Below, piece after piece: positions 62,205-64,000 of a stretch of 64,000 nucleotides of DNA. Below the pieces are notes generated by a model that saw nothing but the letters and a program-made list of their open reading frames with translations, did not search any database and was not told where the DNA came from. The stretch comes from Cladorhizidae sp. MBARI D1340-BT2 (Eukaryota > Porifera > Demospongiae > Poecilosclerida > Cladorhizidae). The position numbers and the translations under genes were made by a program. Within the stretch, counting starts at the first letter, position 1. Each line of letters begins with the position of its first letter. The DNA lies in NCBI GenBank assembly GCA_028752905.1, contig JAQNBH010000015.1, positions 17,854,112-17,918,111 on the forward strand. Reading direction: 5' to 3'.

Positions 62205-62560
62205 ACCATATAATATATATATATACATAGTCAGAGGCTATCATAATATATATATATATATACATAATCAGAGGCTACCATATAATATACACATAGCCAA
62301 AGGCCACCATATATATTCAGAGGCCACCATATATATACATAGTCAGAGGCTATCATATAATATATATATATATACATAGTCAGAGGCTATCATATAATAT
62401 ATATATATACATAGTCAGAGGCTATCATATAATATATATATATATACATAGTCAGAGGCTATCATATAATATATATATATATACATAGTCAGAGGCTATC
62501 ATATAATATATATATATACATAGTCAGAGGCTATCAGAGGCTACCATATATATATCAGGT
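62205..62560. repeat. AT-rich compound minisatellite (copy 2)
   Basis: Equivalent of 31640-32245, shorter and with TATCATATAATATAT blocks dominating. It ends at an insertion with G and C homopolymers (62568-62600). Confidence 0.92.
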
Positions 62561-62600
62561 TTCATACGGGGGGGAAGGGAGCCCCCCCCCCCCCCCCCCC

Positions 62601-62786
62601 AGCTTAGATCAAATTTATAATTAAATGCCATAGGAAAACAAAACATTGCTTGTGCATGTATGTGTATTATAACAGTATATACTCAGTGCCCAGTGCCAGC
62701 TTAGATCAAATTTATAATTAAATGCCATAGGAAAACAAAACATTGCTTGTGCATGTATGTGTATTATAACAGTATATACTCAGTGC
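62601..62786. repeat. ~97-bp tandem duplication specific to copy 2
   Basis: The segment from AGCTTAGATCAAATTTATAA to ATATACTCAGTGC occurs twice in direct order here but once in copy 1 (32251-32340). A poly-C run of about 18 precedes the first copy. Confidence 0.9.
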
Positions 62787-62859
62787 AACTAATTAAAGAT
62801 CAATTCTTATAATTTGTTTCTTTAAAAACATCAAGAATTTAGAAATTCCACATTCATCA

Positions 62860-63258
62860 GTTCTGGTCCCTCTATGGCAATCTTCATTAATCTAGACAGG
62901 TTACAATCAGATAGGGATTTCTAAGCCTGGTCTTGATCATTTTCATGTCACTGAAAGATCGCTCCACTGTTGCAGTCGCGATTGGCAAGACCAAAATGAT
63001 ATGAAGGAGGGCAAATGTTTGTGGAAATATGCCTTCATATGCTTCAGTAGCTTCCATTGACTGAATTACATCTTGCATGCTAGGAGGTTTTGCTAGCTTC
63101 TTCAAATGCATTATCACCTCCTTCTCTTTGCGAAGTGCCCTCCTGAAAAATTTCCCAGGCACAAGTTCTTTAAGGTCATAGAACAACTTTCTAGAGAATC
63201 CAAAATGAAATATTTTAAGAATATGCAATACTACATTATCTTTAGCTACAGAAGTCAT
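62860..63258 (-). pseudogene. hAT transposase C-terminal remnant (copy 2)
   Basis: A longer intact frame than copy 1: from MTSVAKDNVVLHILKIFHFG through LKELVPGKFFRRALRKEKEV to FPQTFALLHIILVLP and ATVERSFSDMKMIKTRL. A frameshift then precedes RLMKIAIEGPELMNVEF. Copy 2 lacks the GAAGAAAT segment near the C-terminus that copy 1 retains. Catalytic motifs are absent in both. Confidence 0.88.
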
Positions 63259-64000
63259 TACAATGGTAATTCACTTCAAAGACAGCACATGGCATGAACG
63301 TGGGTGTGGTCATGAAAAGGGCGTGTCCCAGTCTAGTTGTGGTTTCCCCCCACACATATAGAAAAATCCTATATGAAACCCTACCCCATATATATACAGA
63401 CACACACACAGTATAATATTATCCTAAATTAGCCTGTAGTTGAACCACCTCTGCTATTGTAGCCGTAGCTCCGTCTCGATTGGTTATTACGATACGTCCT
63501 TCCAACGGAAGCAAATATGCGATAGGCCAACCCATAAGATATTAGACCGCATGTTTTTATTGAGATGAAGTGTTCATGCACTATTGAGGTATACAATACA
63601 TCACAACCAAGATAATGGCAGAGATCCATTGTAGCAGGTCGATAAAGAGAAGCTATATTAAACGATCAAGCTTTAAACACTTCAATTTGCAGAGCTAACA
63701 GCCATCGAAGTGCAGGCAGACAGTTTGGGGTGAACTTGGGGTGAACTGAGAGGCAGGTGAGAGATCGGAGGAAACAGATAAATGAGGTGTCACCCAAGAA
63801 GATGAGGCTGGAGGGGAACGATGGAAAGTAGCACTTCCTGAGAGGGAGGAAGCGGTATTGGCATGGGTGGAGTCACTCAGGGTTGAACATCTAAAGGTTT
63901 ACCTCCCTGGATGAAGAGGACGAAGAATAGATCTAATAGAACGGACTTGTTGTGGATGGTGGTAGTGACTGGCCATAGACCTAGAGCGCGTTACACACTC

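Larger units (their letters stand above)
56775..64000. repeat. Duplicated block, copy 2 (matches 24950-33588)
   Basis: The same order and orientation as copy 1, running off the window end. It contains KNTC1 exon copies at 58241-58315, 59954-60083, 61194-61257 and 61550-61604, and a hAT remnant. Coding exons are identical or nearly so, while minisatellites differ greatly in length. It has a 120-bp insertion at about 57467-57586 and a tandem duplication at 62601-62786 that copy 1 lacks. Confidence 0.95.

Overview
This is a eukaryotic, animal-type genomic window. It shows GT-AG introns, two recognisable metazoan genes broken into short exons, many long minisatellites and three superfamilies of DNA transposon. 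I built the gene models by matching exon phases by eye. Both proteins are clearly divergent from the vertebrate ones. The organism could be an early-branching animal such as a demosponge, but the sequence alone does not settle this. No bacterial-style operons, CRISPR arrays, tRNA or rRNA genes were seen.

Left part (1-22916, + strand): the 3' portion of an MTA (metastasis-associated, NuRD complex) gene. Eleven exons carry the end of the ELM2 domain, the SANT domain, the GATA zinc finger, the MTA R1-like region and a basic C-terminus. The 5' end (BAH domain, start codon) lies upstream of the window. At least one exon appears to be missing near a 100-N gap (7700-7799). The introns hold minisatellites, and the 9.35-kb last intron holds a Harbinger element (15348-17716, TSD TTA) and a piggyBac element (18908-21448, TSD TTAA). 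Both have recognisable terminal inverted repeats and broken genes.

Middle part (56142 down to 23062, - strand): the C-terminal part of KNTC1/ROD, the large subunit of the Rod-Zw10-Zwilch kinetochore complex, in 16 recognised exons. It converges tail to tail on MTA with only 145 bp between the two stop codons. Its introns are dominated by tandem repeats: a 43-bp array of about 7.5 kb, a 25-bp array of about 2.4 kb, a 34/39-bp array of about 1.4 kb, and several others. The units of several arrays look like 3' splice sites on the KNTC1 strand. The gene is cut at its 5' side by a second 100-N gap (56143-56242).

Right part (56243-64000): a fold-back inverted repeat directly after the gap, then a second copy (56775-64000) of the block at 24950-33588. 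It includes four KNTC1 exons, a hAT transposase remnant and every intronic minisatellite, mostly with fewer repeat units. This is either a partial segmental duplication or, more likely, the other haplotype left uncollapsed and scaffolded next to the first. No previously undescribed protein system was found. The unusual content is repeat architecture, splice-site-like minisatellites and the duplicated KNTC1 3' half.
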